From the IMG/VR virus record IMGVR_UViG_3300043395_001598, positions 1 to 27,478 of that record: a stretch of 27,478 bases of DNA; one strand, 5' to 3'. The first letter of the stretch is position 1; each line of letters starts with the position of its first letter. A program made the translations under genes and the position numbers. Shown here piece by piece: positions 20,712-27,478 of this stretch. The notes beneath the pieces were generated by a model, which searched no databases, had not been told where the DNA came from, and saw only the letters and a program-made list of their open reading frames with translations. This DNA comes from a virus.

Positions 20712-23329
20712 TGGCACGCAAATCCAACCTGACCCGCCAGATCAGCAAGCCACCTGGCGGCCCTGTTGAAGGGAAGATCGACACGCTCATCCAGGGCGTG
20801 TCACAGCAGCCCAAACACCTGCGTGTGGTGGGTCAGGGGGAGGAGCAGATCAACGGCTGGAGTAGCCCGATTGAAGGGCTGTGTAAACGCAATCCGTTGC
20901 GGTTGGTCGGCAAGATCCTGCCGACTCCCGTGACGGACTTCTACCTGGAGATGATGCCAGTCATCTCGGGTGAGCGATACAGCGTCATGGTCTACCCCGA
21001 GGGTGGTCAGACCAAGCTGCTGATCACGTTGAACGGTGCGCCAGCTCAGTTGAGCATCCATGGCACGGGCATGAGCGCCACGCCAGCGCAGCTGATGGAC
21101 CCAGCGCTGCAGATCGCAGGGACTGGCATCACCGCTAGCAACACCAGCTACCTGTACAACGCAGCTGGTGAGTACCAGAAGAAGTACGTATTGATCAACA
21201 ACGGTCCACTGGGCCTGCTGTTGAACCGCGAAAAGGTGGTGACTATGTCTACTGCCACCGCACCAGCAGCAAGGAATGAGGCGCTGCTGTTTGTCCAGGC
21301 TGTGGCGTATGAGGTCAGCTACAAGCTGAGCCTGGATGGCACGGTGGTTGGCACGTACACCACACCGAAGGCAAGCGATACCAACAACCAGCTGAGCACG
21401 TCAACCGTGGCGACAGAGCTGGCCAAGTTCATCACCGCAACGACTGGGTACCAGGCCACCGTTGATCGGCATGTGGTCTGGGTGCGAAAGACAGACGGCA
21501 GCAGCTTCACCATCAACCTGGATGATGGCCGCGGCAACAGCATGGCTCGTGCTGTGAAAGGCAGCGTCACCAGCACAGCTGAGTTGCCAGTGGTGGCACC
21601 GAATGGATTCATTGTCACCGTCAGCTCGGATCCCAGCCAGACGGTTGATGACCGCTACCTGAAGTTCACCACGATTGACGGTGGTGCAATGGGTAATGGC
21701 AGCTGGGCAGAGACGTTGAAGCCTGGGCTGACGTATCAGATCAATCAGGACACGTTGCCCCTGGTGATTTATCGCAAGGCACCAGGTGTGATCTTTGTTG
21801 GTCCTGCTGATGGCAGCACCCAGACCATGACGGTTGGGGGTGTCACGCATAGCTACACCTTCCCGAAGTGGGGAGAGCGATCAGCTGGCGATGAGACAAC
21901 GGTGCCGAACCCGGCGTTTATCGGGAAGACGATCCGTGATCACGTGCTGTTCCGTGGCCGGTATGTGATGGCTGCTGGCCAGAGCGTGGTGTTCAGCGAG
22001 GTTGACCAGGTCTTCAACTTCTTCCAGGACAGCAGCGTTGCGCTGACTGCAAAGGATGGGTTCAGCGTGCTGGCCGTCAGCGAGGTGAGCAGTGAGCTGA
22101 ACTGGTTGCTGCCAGTGGATGAGAACCTGCTGGCGTTCAGCCAGTATTCGCAGTTCCGTGTGTCACCAGCTGACGCGGACGTGTTGACGGCAACGACGGC
22201 GATCATCCTGCGGCTGAGCAACCTGCAGATGAATCCGCACATTCGGCCAAAGCTGGCTGGACCGCAGGTGTTGTTTGGGACGAATGAGTTTGGGTATAGC
22301 CACTTTCGTGAGTACAGCTTCTACGACACACCGCAACGCAGATCAGGGTTGAACCTAGGTGGCAGCAACGATGTCTGCGCCAACATTCCCAAGTACATCG
22401 AAGGGTTAGTAACGCACTGGGATATTGGGGAGACGATCGACTTTGCGGTGTGCTCAACGCCGAAGGATCGCAAAACCCTCTATGCGTACAAATACTTATT
22501 CCAGTCTGGTAACTCCGGCCTGTCCAAGGCGCAGTCCAGCTGGAGCAAGTTCCAGTTCGGCGGTGATGTTCGCTGGGTCAAGTTCATGGACAACGAGCTG
22601 TGGTTGGTGTTGACCTACCCAGACGGGACCTACACCGCTCACATCACATCGGATGAACTGGAGGTGGTTGACAGCATCCAGCCCCACCTGGATCGGCTGC
22701 TGCTGTACCCGGAGTGCAATACGGATGGACCGGCCAGCAACAACGTGACGGCCAGCTATGACCCCGATACCAGGCTGACCACGTTCACCCTGCCGTATCG
22801 GATCAGCGGTACTGCCAGGGCTGTGGTGCGGTACACCGAGTCAACCCGTGAGGGCCTGCTGTTGGGCAGTGCCAGCAGTGGGAACCAGATCGTGTGTGGC
22901 CTGCATGGTGACTGGACTGGGATGAAGGTGGCGTTTGGCGAGGACTACGAGTTCCGGTATGAGTTCACCACCCCGTATGTGGAGAGCAGGGACCAGGCGA
23001 GAAGTCGGATCGTCGGGAAGCTGGACGGGCGCACCCAGCTGTTGACCTTCAGTACATTCCACTTCAACACAGGGAGGTATGACGTGCGAGTGCAACGACA
23101 GAACCGTCAACAAGGCAGTGTGCATAAATTCCGTGGTCGTCACATTAACTTGATGAACAACCAGTTAGGGACAGAAACAAGTCATGTTGAGACTGGTCAG
23201 TTCAAAGTTCCCATCTATTGTCAGAACACAGCCTGTCGCATCTTTGTGGAGTCAAACAGCTGGTTACCGCTGACGATCACTGGAGCCATGTGGGAGGGTT
23301 CCTATTCCAACCGTTCAAAGGGAGGTTGA
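20711..23329 (+). CDS. Tail tubular protein B, T7 gp12-like nozzle (872 aa)
   Basis: Builds the tail nozzle. The N-terminus contains IDTLIQGVSQQPKHLRVVGQ then GEEQINGWSSPIEGLCKRNP, the family hallmark of nozzle proteins (T7: GVSQQ..RRCQ..NA..S.VEGL.RRP). The length is larger than T7 gp12 (794 aa). ATG 20711 is used; a TTG immediately before it also opens the frame. It is directly coupled to gp11 (TGATG) and followed four bases after its stop by the internal protein gene. Confidence 0.95.
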   Translation: MARKSNLTRQISKPPGGPVEGKIDTLIQGVSQQPKHLRVVGQGEEQINGWSSPIEGLCKRNPLRLVGKILPTPVTDFYLEMMPVISGERYSVMVYPEGGQTKLLITLNGAPAQLSIHGTGMSATPAQLMDPALQIAGTGITASNTSYLYNAAGEYQKKYVLINNGPLGLLLNREKVVTMSTATAPAARNEALLFVQAVAYEVSYKLSLDGTVVGTYTTPKASDTNNQLSTSTVATELAKFITATTGYQATVDRHVVWVRKTDGSSFTINLDDGRGNSMARAVKGSVTSTAELPVVAPNGFIVTVSSDPSQTVDDRYLKFTTIDGGAMGNGSWAETLKPGLTYQINQDTLPLVIYRKAPGVIFVGPADGSTQTMTVGGVTHSYTFPKWGERSAGDETTVPNPAFIGKTIRDHVLFRGRYVMAAGQSVVFSEVDQVFNFFQDSSVALTAKDGFSVLAVSEVSSELNWLLPVDENLLAFSQYSQFRVSPADADVLTATTAIILRLSNLQMNPHIRPKLAGPQVLFGTNEFGYSHFREYSFYDTPQRRSGLNLGGSNDVCANIPKYIEGLVTHWDIGETIDFAVCSTPKDRKTLYAYKYLFQSGNSGLSKAQSSWSKFQFGGDVRWVKFMDNELWLVLTYPDGTYTAHITSDELEVVDSIQPHLDRLLLYPECNTDGPASNNVTASYDPDTRLTTFTLPYRISGTARAVVRYTESTREGLLLGSASSGNQIVCGLHGDWTGMKVAFGEDYEFRYEFTTPYVESRDQARSRIVGKLDGRTQLLTFSTFHFNTGRYDVRVQRQNRQQGSVHKFRGRHINLMNNQLGTETSHVETGQFKVPIYCQNTACRIFVESNSWLPLTITGAMWEGSYSNRSKGG

Positions 23330-23332
23330 GTC

Positions 23333-24481
23333 ATGGCGTTCTGGGCAGCAGCAGGTGCACTCCTTGGCCTTGGTTCCAGCATCATTGGTGGTGCACAGCA
23401 GCAGAGTGCTGCACGTGCGGCCAATGCAGAAGCTAAGAAGATTGCCAAGGCGCAGTACAAACGTGCGCTGAAGGAATGGGAAATCGACTGGTGGCAGCAA
23501 AGGTCCAACTGGATGTGGCAGACCGCCCAGGTTGAAGCGCAGCGTTACGCAGAGCGGCAGAAGGAATCAGACCACAACTGGCGGGCGCAAAAGCTGATCG
23601 ACTCAGCGATGGAGAACGTCGCAGTCAACAGTCAGGCCATCCAGGACCGGTACATCACGGAGGAAAACCTGCGTGCTGTGCAAGTTGGTAGCGAGTACGG
23701 ATACAAGATGGACCAGCTGGCTGCCACGTCAGGCGAGACGGTGCGGCAGTACATGGCATCGATCCGGGATGCTGCGCTGCAATCAATGCAGACGGTGAAT
23801 CAGACGGAGCGTGAGGGCCAAGAGCTGATGAGTTCGTTGGTCTTTGAGCAGCAGAAGGATCAGCTGCAGTGGGAGATGGGTCAGGTTGCTGCTGTCATCG
23901 ACCAGGCCCAGGTTGCAGCGACAGCCTCTGCACGGATGGGCGGCAGCGGCAGTGCTGATCGACTAGCGATGAATGTGGCGCAGAAGCTGGGTCAGACCTG
24001 GGGGCAGATGCAGCTGCAGTCTCAGAGCAGGCAGGCCCGACTGGGGTTGATGAACAGTGCCATGCAGGGTGAGACCGCAACCCAGCTGGGCCGCATGGCG
24101 CTATCGATGCAGGACCAGGCCGAGAAGATCCGGTACACCAACAACAAGTACGTGTCTGACGCGAACTATGAGACGGGTGTATTCCGCGACCTGACGATCC
24201 CGAGCTTCACACTGGCTGGTCGTCAGGGCGCAAGGGAGATGAAGGCGCTGCAGATCCAGACGCAGGGTGTGCTGAATGAAGCATCCATGCCGTATCGGAA
24301 GTCAATCATCTTTGATCCACTGGAGCCGATCAAGGGATTAAAGCCGAAGTATCAAGCACCAACCAAGGTGTATGAACCGAGCACTGCGGGCATCATTGGC
24401 AACTCAATCCTGGGTGGCATCCAGGGTGCAATTAACCTTGGCACCTACACCAAGGCTGATGGCACAATGGGCTGGAGATGA
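23333..24481 (+). CDS. Putative internal virion protein, T7 gp14-like in position (382 aa)
   Basis: The N-terminus MAFWAAAGALLGLGSSIIGG is a glycine-zipper hydrophobic segment as in T7 gp14, which is ejected into the outer membrane. The rest (about 25-280) is a long Gln/Ala/Arg-rich helical region, then a beta/coil C-terminus with a Gly-rich end. T7 gp14 has 196 aa, so this is almost twice as long and may also do part of the job of gp15. SD GGGAGG precedes ATG 23333. Last large virion gene on this strand. Confidence 0.8.
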   Translation: MAFWAAAGALLGLGSSIIGGAQQQSAARAANAEAKKIAKAQYKRALKEWEIDWWQQRSNWMWQTAQVEAQRYAERQKESDHNWRAQKLIDSAMENVAVNSQAIQDRYITEENLRAVQVGSEYGYKMDQLAATSGETVRQYMASIRDAALQSMQTVNQTEREGQELMSSLVFEQQKDQLQWEMGQVAAVIDQAQVAATASARMGGSGSADRLAMNVAQKLGQTWGQMQLQSQSRQARLGLMNSAMQGETATQLGRMALSMQDQAEKIRYTNNKYVSDANYETGVFRDLTIPSFTLAGRQGAREMKALQIQTQGVLNEASMPYRKSIIFDPLEPIKGLKPKYQAPTKVYEPSTAGIIGNSILGGIQGAINLGTYTKADGTMGWR

Positions 24482-24511
24482 TACAGTTGACATTGATCAA
24501 CAGTATTAGTC

Positions 24512-24913
24512 ATGGCAACACTGAAGGGGAAGGACCTGCTGCGTTACTTGGATGAACATCAAGGTGAAGACCGCGACAAGGTGATCGAAGGCGCTGGTTA
24601 TGTCATCCGGCGCAATGGTCGCCTCAGCCTGCAGCGCACCAAGTTCTTTGAAGCCCTGGCCGCGGCCAATGGTCATGAGCTTGGCCCCGTGTTGACTGAG
24701 CGCAGCGAAGGTGGCAAAGAAGCCACCTACCGCCTCAAGGTTGGCCCTAAGGGTCTAGTCCCTGTCAGCCGTGCTTATACCGATCAGTGCGGCATGAAGC
24801 CCGGCAGCTACGTCCGTGTCGTCGTTGAAGAGAACTGCATCGTGCTGGAGCCAGACGATGACGCTACCCCTGTTGCAACCCCACCAGTGGCATCGCTGGC
24901 AACCATTGCCTAG
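24512..24913 (+). CDS. cyAbrB-like transcription regulator (133 aa)
   Basis: Residues 1-53 (GKDLLRYLDEHQGEDRDKVI, GAGYVIRRNG, KFFEALAAANG) match the N-terminal domain of cyanobacterial AbrB-type regulators, which typically read LTGKELLxKVKELG, RACGYV and FYEALLEAKG. Residues about 73-115 form a SpoVT/AbrB-like swapped-hairpin domain (YRLKVGPKGLVPVSRAYT, GMKPGSYVRVVVEENCIVLE). cyAbrB proteins act on nitrogen and carbon metabolism genes in cyanobacteria. It lies after the virion genes with a 30-nt spacer that contains TTGACA (24487) and the palindrome TTGATCAA, and it ends with its own terminator. This moron-like layout suggests independent expression. Confidence 0.85.
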   Translation: MATLKGKDLLRYLDEHQGEDRDKVIEGAGYVIRRNGRLSLQRTKFFEALAAANGHELGPVLTERSEGGKEATYRLKVGPKGLVPVSRAYTDQCGMKPGSYVRVVVEENCIVLEPDDDATPVATPPVASLATIA

Positions 24914-24940
24914 CTTGCCGTTGAGCAAAGTTGAGGGGCT

Positions 24941-24960
24941 GGGGGCTACGGCCCCCTTTT
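24941..24960 (+). terminator. Rho-independent terminator after the AbrB-like gene
   Basis: Stem GGGGGC with GCCCCC, TACG loop, then TTTT. The next start codon (24965) begins four bases later, the same abutting layout as at 19596. Confidence 0.8.
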
Positions 24961-24964
24961 CAAC

Positions 24965-25183
24965 ATGACCCAAGACACGTTGATCGGGCACGAGAAATGG
25001 CGTGACGCTTGGCTCTGGTATCGCGGTGCCCCACACCAGCAAGCTGCGATCAACAAGCTCTACGCCCACATCCTTGAGCTACCGGGTGGTGCCTGCCTGC
25101 TGGCCAAGCACGCGGAATGGTTTGAGGACTACCGCAGCAAGGAGAAACTCCTCCACGACTTCATGCACCCTGACGGTCACTAA
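24965..25183 (+). CDS. Hypothetical protein (72 aa)
   Basis: The sequence starts MTQDTLIGHEKWRDAWLWYR and is helical and rich in Trp/His/Lys; residues about 50-72 are acidic then basic (EWFEDYRSKEKLLHDFMHPD). No family recognised. The ATG lies just after the terminator of the AbrB-like gene, so a separate promoter or readthrough is required. First of a run of tightly packed small genes. Confidence 0.6.
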   Translation: MTQDTLIGHEKWRDAWLWYRGAPHQQAAINKLYAHILELPGGACLLAKHAEWFEDYRSKEKLLHDFMHPDGH

Positions 25184-25186
25184 CCC

Positions 25187-25357
25187 ATGATCATCACCGT
25201 CTGCATCCCCCCGCCACCACCTGTCACCGCCCCGGTGGAACAGCTCAGCACGTGCCGTAGCTTCCATAGCGCTGAAGCACTTCAGCGTTGGTTGCAACAG
25301 CAGGGAATAGAAGCCACCTGCGCTGCCATTAATTGCGGAGACTGGCGATGGCCTTGA
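25187..25357 (+). CDS. Hypothetical Pro/Cys-containing small protein (56 aa)
   Basis: The frame starts ATG 25187, three bases after the previous stop. It encodes MIITVCIPPPPPVTAPVEQL, then STCRSFHSAEALQRWLQQQG and IEATCAAINCGDWRWP. A polyproline stretch is followed by a helix and four cysteines in total spread over the chain. It is shadowed by a longer minus-strand frame that I consider spurious. It overlaps the next gene by 10 nt. No family recognised. Confidence 0.5.
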   Translation: MIITVCIPPPPPVTAPVEQLSTCRSFHSAEALQRWLQQQGIEATCAAINCGDWRWP

Positions 25358-25560
25358 CTAACGCACTTTCACCCGCCGCTCGCGCCATCGTGGAAGCGTT
25401 CGAGGAGCGCTACGAGCGACTTGGCCCGCTGGAAGGCAACTGGCAGGAGGTTTGCTTAGCTGCTGCGCTCACCGCCTTGGCGGTGCGCATCAAGGGCGCC
25501 GACGACATCCGCCAGGACGTGCTTGACATTGTTAACGAATTGGAGCAATTCAATGGCTGA
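25348..25560 (+). CDS. Hypothetical protein with LSPAARAI N-terminus (70 aa)
   Basis: Starts MALTNALSPAARAIVEAFEE. The motif LSPAA-x-A is shared with two later genes (25728, 26105), suggesting a small paralogous set. The rest is a single helical domain (LAAALTALAVRIKGADDIRQ, then DVLDIVNELEQF). ATG 25348 is preferred to the upstream GTG/TTG-type start at 25333. The next gene starts 8 nt before its stop. Function unknown. Confidence 0.6.
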   Translation: MALTNALSPAARAIVEAFEERYERLGPLEGNWQEVCLAAALTALAVRIKGADDIRQDVLDIVNELEQFNG

Positions 25561-25735
25561 CCACAAGTTTGTGCCACTGGACACGCTGGAGAATCGCCTT
25601 GGCGATGCCCTTGGTCTAGCAATCGCCATGATCCGCAAGCCCGAAACCATCGACAACAAAACCATGGCTCAGATCGAAGCACCGTTCAAGGAATGGTGCG
25701 ACGGTCTCGTTGATGGAGGATTGCTCGATGACTGA
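25553..25735 (+). CDS. Hypothetical protein (60 aa)
   Basis: Begins MADHKFVPLDTLENRLGDAL and continues helical to DGLVDGGLLDD. GGAG lies 7 nt before ATG 25553, and the start overlaps the previous stop by 8 nt. The open frame upstream to 25523 is a shadow. No family recognised. Confidence 0.55.
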   Translation: MADHKFVPLDTLENRLGDALGLAIAMIRKPETIDNKTMAQIEAPFKEWCDGLVDGGLLDD

Positions 25736-26108
25736 CCTCTCCCCCGCCGCTCGCGCCATCCATCTTTCTATGACTGAACAACACCCCATCACCCCACCGT
25801 CGGAGCTGGTGCGGCAGTGGCTGGAAGAGCTATACGGCGGTCCAGTTTCTGTGATTAGCCCGTTTGATCAACGCGTCCTTATAGCTGTCGCCCAATGGGG
25901 CGCCGACCAGGAGCTGGAGGCGTGCCTTAGGTATGCAGGTGACAACGGACTTTCGCTTAGTCGTATGCGTGCCACCCGCCGCCCCAAGTCGCCGAGCTTG
26001 AAGGAGCAATCCATTGCCCTGCTTGATTTGATCCAAGGCAACAAAGATTCTTGGCAGCTTGAAGACTTGGACGTGGTTCGCCGCGCACTGGAGGCGCTTC
26101 CTGAATGA
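25728..26108 (+). CDS. Hypothetical protein with MTDLSPAARAI N-terminus (126 aa)
   Basis: ATG 25728 with a strong SD (GGAGG at 25716-25720). The N-terminus MTDLSPAARAIHLSMTEQHP shares its first 23 coding bases with the gene at 26105. The middle (SELVRQWLEELYGG) and the basic Ser/Arg region (SLSRMRATRRPKSPSLKEQS) precede a C-terminal helix. The LSPAA set is found in runs of small genes in cyanobacterial phage-like DNA (from memory), with no known function. Confidence 0.6.
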   Translation: MTDLSPAARAIHLSMTEQHPITPPSELVRQWLEELYGGPVSVISPFDQRVLIAVAQWGADQELEACLRYAGDNGLSLSRMRATRRPKSPSLKEQSIALLDLIQGNKDSWQLEDLDVVRRALEALPE

Positions 26109-26320
26109 CTGACCTCTCCCCCGCCGCGCAGGCGGTATTGGATGCCGCTGAAGATGATTGCATTCACCCCACCGATTTGCACAAAATCGTTGCCGCCGCA
26201 CTGCGGGCTGCTGCGGATCAGGTGGTGCCTGGATCTCCGAACATGAGCCTAAGTCTGTTGCTGGTGCGCCATCGCCTCCACGCCATCGCTGCCGAGCTGG
26301 AGGCTCATGGCGAAGCGTGA
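26105..26320 (+). CDS. Hypothetical protein with MTDLSPAAQAV N-terminus (71 aa)
   Basis: Starts MTDLSPAAQAVLDAAEDDCI, a common pattern in small cyanobacterial/cyanophage proteins. The rest is helical (HKIVAAALRAAADQVV, VRHRLHAIAAELEAHGEA). It overlaps the previous stop (ATGA) and the next start by 14 nt. Third member of the LSPAA set. Function unknown. Confidence 0.6.
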   Translation: MTDLSPAAQAVLDAAEDDCIHPTDLHKIVAAALRAAADQVVPGSPNMSLSLLLVRHRLHAIAAELEAHGEA

Positions 26321-26642
26321 CACCCTCCGGCTCAGCCAACACCAATCGGTTGAGACCTACAGAGACCACAGCGGTAGAGCCTTTGTTGCCTACAGCGGTG
26401 GTGCCAGCGTCTTCATCCGGGACATCGCTGAACTACGCCGGTTCCTCAAGATCCCAAAGTCCATCCCCATGCGGGAAAGCCTGGAGTCCTGGCTGGCCAG
26501 CTTGGCTGACATGGATGCTGCTAAAGGAAAGCCCGCCAACCTTGAACAAGACAGGGCCTTGTTAAAGGCGACGGGGTTCGGGCCAGAAGCACACGCCGAT
26601 GAGGGTGAAGACCCTACGGCTAACACCAAGATGATCACATGA
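26307..26642 (+). CDS. Hypothetical protein (111 aa)
   Basis: Begins MAKRDTLRLSQHQSVETYRD. A mixed strand/helix body (AFVAYSGGASVFIRDIAELR) is followed by helices (ESLESWLASLADMDAAKGKP) and an acidic C-terminus. GGAGG lies 7 nt before the ATG. No family recognised. It overlaps the next gene by four bases. Confidence 0.6.
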   Translation: MAKRDTLRLSQHQSVETYRDHSGRAFVAYSGGASVFIRDIAELRRFLKIPKSIPMRESLESWLASLADMDAAKGKPANLEQDRALLKATGFGPEAHADEGEDPTANTKMIT

Positions 26643-26785
26643 TCAGCTTCCTCCTAGTTGTACTGCTGGGTTCTGTCCTCATCAACGTATTGCTCGTTGC
26701 GTTCCGGTTGGAGGATGAACGGTGGACACGGGACGTTGATCGGCGGAACCGTGAACGTGATCTGTGGAATCGTTGGCGGGATTGA
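26639..26785 (+). CDS. Small membrane protein with charged tail (48 aa)
   Basis: An N-terminal membrane helix (ISFLLVVLLGSVLINVLLVA) is followed by a highly charged tail (RLEDERWTRDVDRRNRERDL then WNRWRD). It starts at ATG 26639, overlapping the previous stop. Topology alone would allow a small spanin-like or regulatory membrane peptide, but no family is recognised. Last plus-strand gene before the convergent minus-strand block. Confidence 0.5.
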   Translation: MISFLLVVLLGSVLINVLLVAFRLEDERWTRDVDRRNRERDLWNRWRD

Positions 26786-26808
26786 ATACACCCACCCGCA
26801 ATAGGTAA

Positions 26809-27093
26809 TCATCGTTCTGTTGGTGGATGCGGAGCCACGGGCACTAAAAGCGCCAGGATAATTTCAAGGAGTTTGTTGGTATTCGCTTCCACTTTTTGCC
26901 TCACCTCTGGGCACACATCAGTGAACTTCACGGCCTCTTTCACTGTGCCTTCTTTCCGCAGGGTTTCCATTTCTCCATAAAGGGCCTGCTCACAGAACTT
27001 CAAGCTGTGAAAGTTGGTGATAACGCTGCCCAGCAACAGCACGACCAACATGCCCAGCAGTGCAGTAGTTGTGGTGATGCGGGGGAGGGGCAT
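26809..27093 (-). CDS. Putative holin-like small membrane protein (94 aa)
   Basis: Two hydrophobic segments, residues about 11-28 (ALLGMLVVLLLGSVITNF) and about 75-91 (LLEIILALLVPVAP), flank a charged middle with Cys34 and Cys61. It lies directly downstream of the tail fibre, just as the class II holin gene 17.5 lies after tail fibre gene 17 in T7. A strong SD (GGGGAGGAAGG) 8 nt before ATG 27093 sits in the 18-nt gap from the fibre stop. A spanin subunit is the alternative. Function is inferred from position and topology. Confidence 0.6.
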   Translation of the reverse strand: MPLPRITTTTALLGMLVVLLLGSVITNFHSLKFCEQALYGEMETLRKEGTVKEAVKFTDVCPEVRQKVEANTNKLLEIILALLVPVAPHPPTER

Positions 27094-27111
27094 TGGTTGT
27101 ACCTTCCTCCC

Positions 27112-27478
27112 CTAGTTCACCTTGATGAAGTAGTTGACGGCGTAGGACTTGGGCTTGGTTTCAGCATCACCGCCGCCTGTGATTTGAACGGTGTGGGTGT
27201 GAGCGCCATCGGTGCTTGTGTATGGGTTTGCGCCGCTCCAATCGCTCCAGTTGGAGACACGTTTGTTGGACCCCATGAGCTTGCTCCCGTACCAAATTGC
27301 ATCGCCACCCCATGAAGCCGCACCGTTGGTGTGGTTGTGATCACCTGTGTTGTTGGTTGTACCTGTGAACGCGGTGTTCGGTCGCTTCGTTGAGTCGCCA
27401 CTAAACGCATTCAGCGCACCGCCGTCCCAACCAGACAGGCTCTGCCCAGCCATCCGCAGGAAGGAGCCCCGCAGGTCA
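27112..27478 (-). CDS. Tail fibre C-terminal part, collar-type receptor-binding tip (partial, N-terminus off right edge)
   Basis: The frame is open to the window edge. The C-terminus has the typical fibre-tip text: DLRGSFLRMAGQSLSGWDGG, DHNHT and GAHTHTVQITGGGDAETKPK, then SYAVNYFIKVN. His-rich DHNH and HTHT repeats commonly bind metal ions in phage fibre tips, and the TKPKSYAVNYFIKV ending is a common phage fibre and collar ending. The real start is outside. It is followed by the holin-like gene, as in T7. It presumably determines host recognition. Confidence 0.85.
   Translation of the reverse strand, partial: DLRGSFLRMAGQSLSGWDGGALNAFSGDSTKRPNTAFTGTTNNTGDHNHTNGAASWGGDAIWYGSKLMGSNKRVSNWSDWSGANPYTSTDGAHTHTVQITGGGDAETKPKSYAVNYFIKVN

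Noticed and set aside
24487-24509. Sigma-70 promoter TTGACA/TATTAG before the AbrB-like gene
   Set aside because: The spacing of 11 bp is too short for a normal promoter; TTGACA alone is not enough.
1103-27093. Identical 12-base start context ACAACCAATGCC at terL and the holin-like gene
   Set aside because: Probably chance or weak codon bias; no wider similarity between the two leaders.

Overview
The window is part of a T7-like podovirus (autographivirus-type) genome. It carries a single-subunit phage RNA polymerase, a T7 gp2.5-like SSB, a gp3-like endonuclease, a gp4-like primase-helicase, a gp6-like exonuclease, and the gp8-gp9-gp10-gp11-gp12 order of portal, scaffold, capsid and the two tail-tube proteins. 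A cyanobacterial host is likely. The phage has a tyrosine integrase just upstream of the RNA polymerase, as in marine cyanopodoviruses, and it encodes a cyAbrB-like regulator of the two-part type known mainly from cyanobacteria. The GC-rich base composition would suit a Cyanobium or Synechococcus host. I see no photosynthesis genes, tRNA genes or CRISPR arrays.

Layout: 1-2943 is a minus-strand block: three unknown small to medium genes, then the 5' part of the large terminase, which runs off the left edge. 2944-4236 is a divergent intergenic region of about 1.3 kb without convincing genes, packed with inverted and direct repeats. 4237-5888 holds six small early genes, several preceded by a hairpin followed by the motif ACCTTGYA. 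6041-7387 is a MarR-like domain fused in frame to a tyrosine integrase. A candidate attP resembling a tRNA anticodon arm lies between it and the RNA polymerase (7556-9943). 10051-15105 is the DNA metabolism module. It contains no DNA polymerase; an endonuclease VII-like HNH gene and small genes occupy that position. 15127-24481 is the virion module, with a strong terminator right after the capsid gene as in T7. 24512-24913 is the AbrB-like gene with its own terminator. 24965-26785 is a run of tightly packed small unknown genes. From 26809 the minus strand holds a holin-like protein and the C-terminal part of a tail fibre, which continues off the right edge.

How it fits together: host RNA polymerase probably reads the early genes, integrase and phage RNA polymerase from a promoter near 4158. 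The phage polymerase would then transcribe replication and virion genes. Terminase, holin-like protein and tail fibre are on the opposite strand, unlike the single-strand arrangement of T7. The integrase, the candidate attP and two regulator-type domains (MarR-like, AbrB-like) point to a phage able to integrate. The virion set is incomplete here: equivalents of the large T7 internal proteins gp15 and gp16 are not seen and may lie outside the window.
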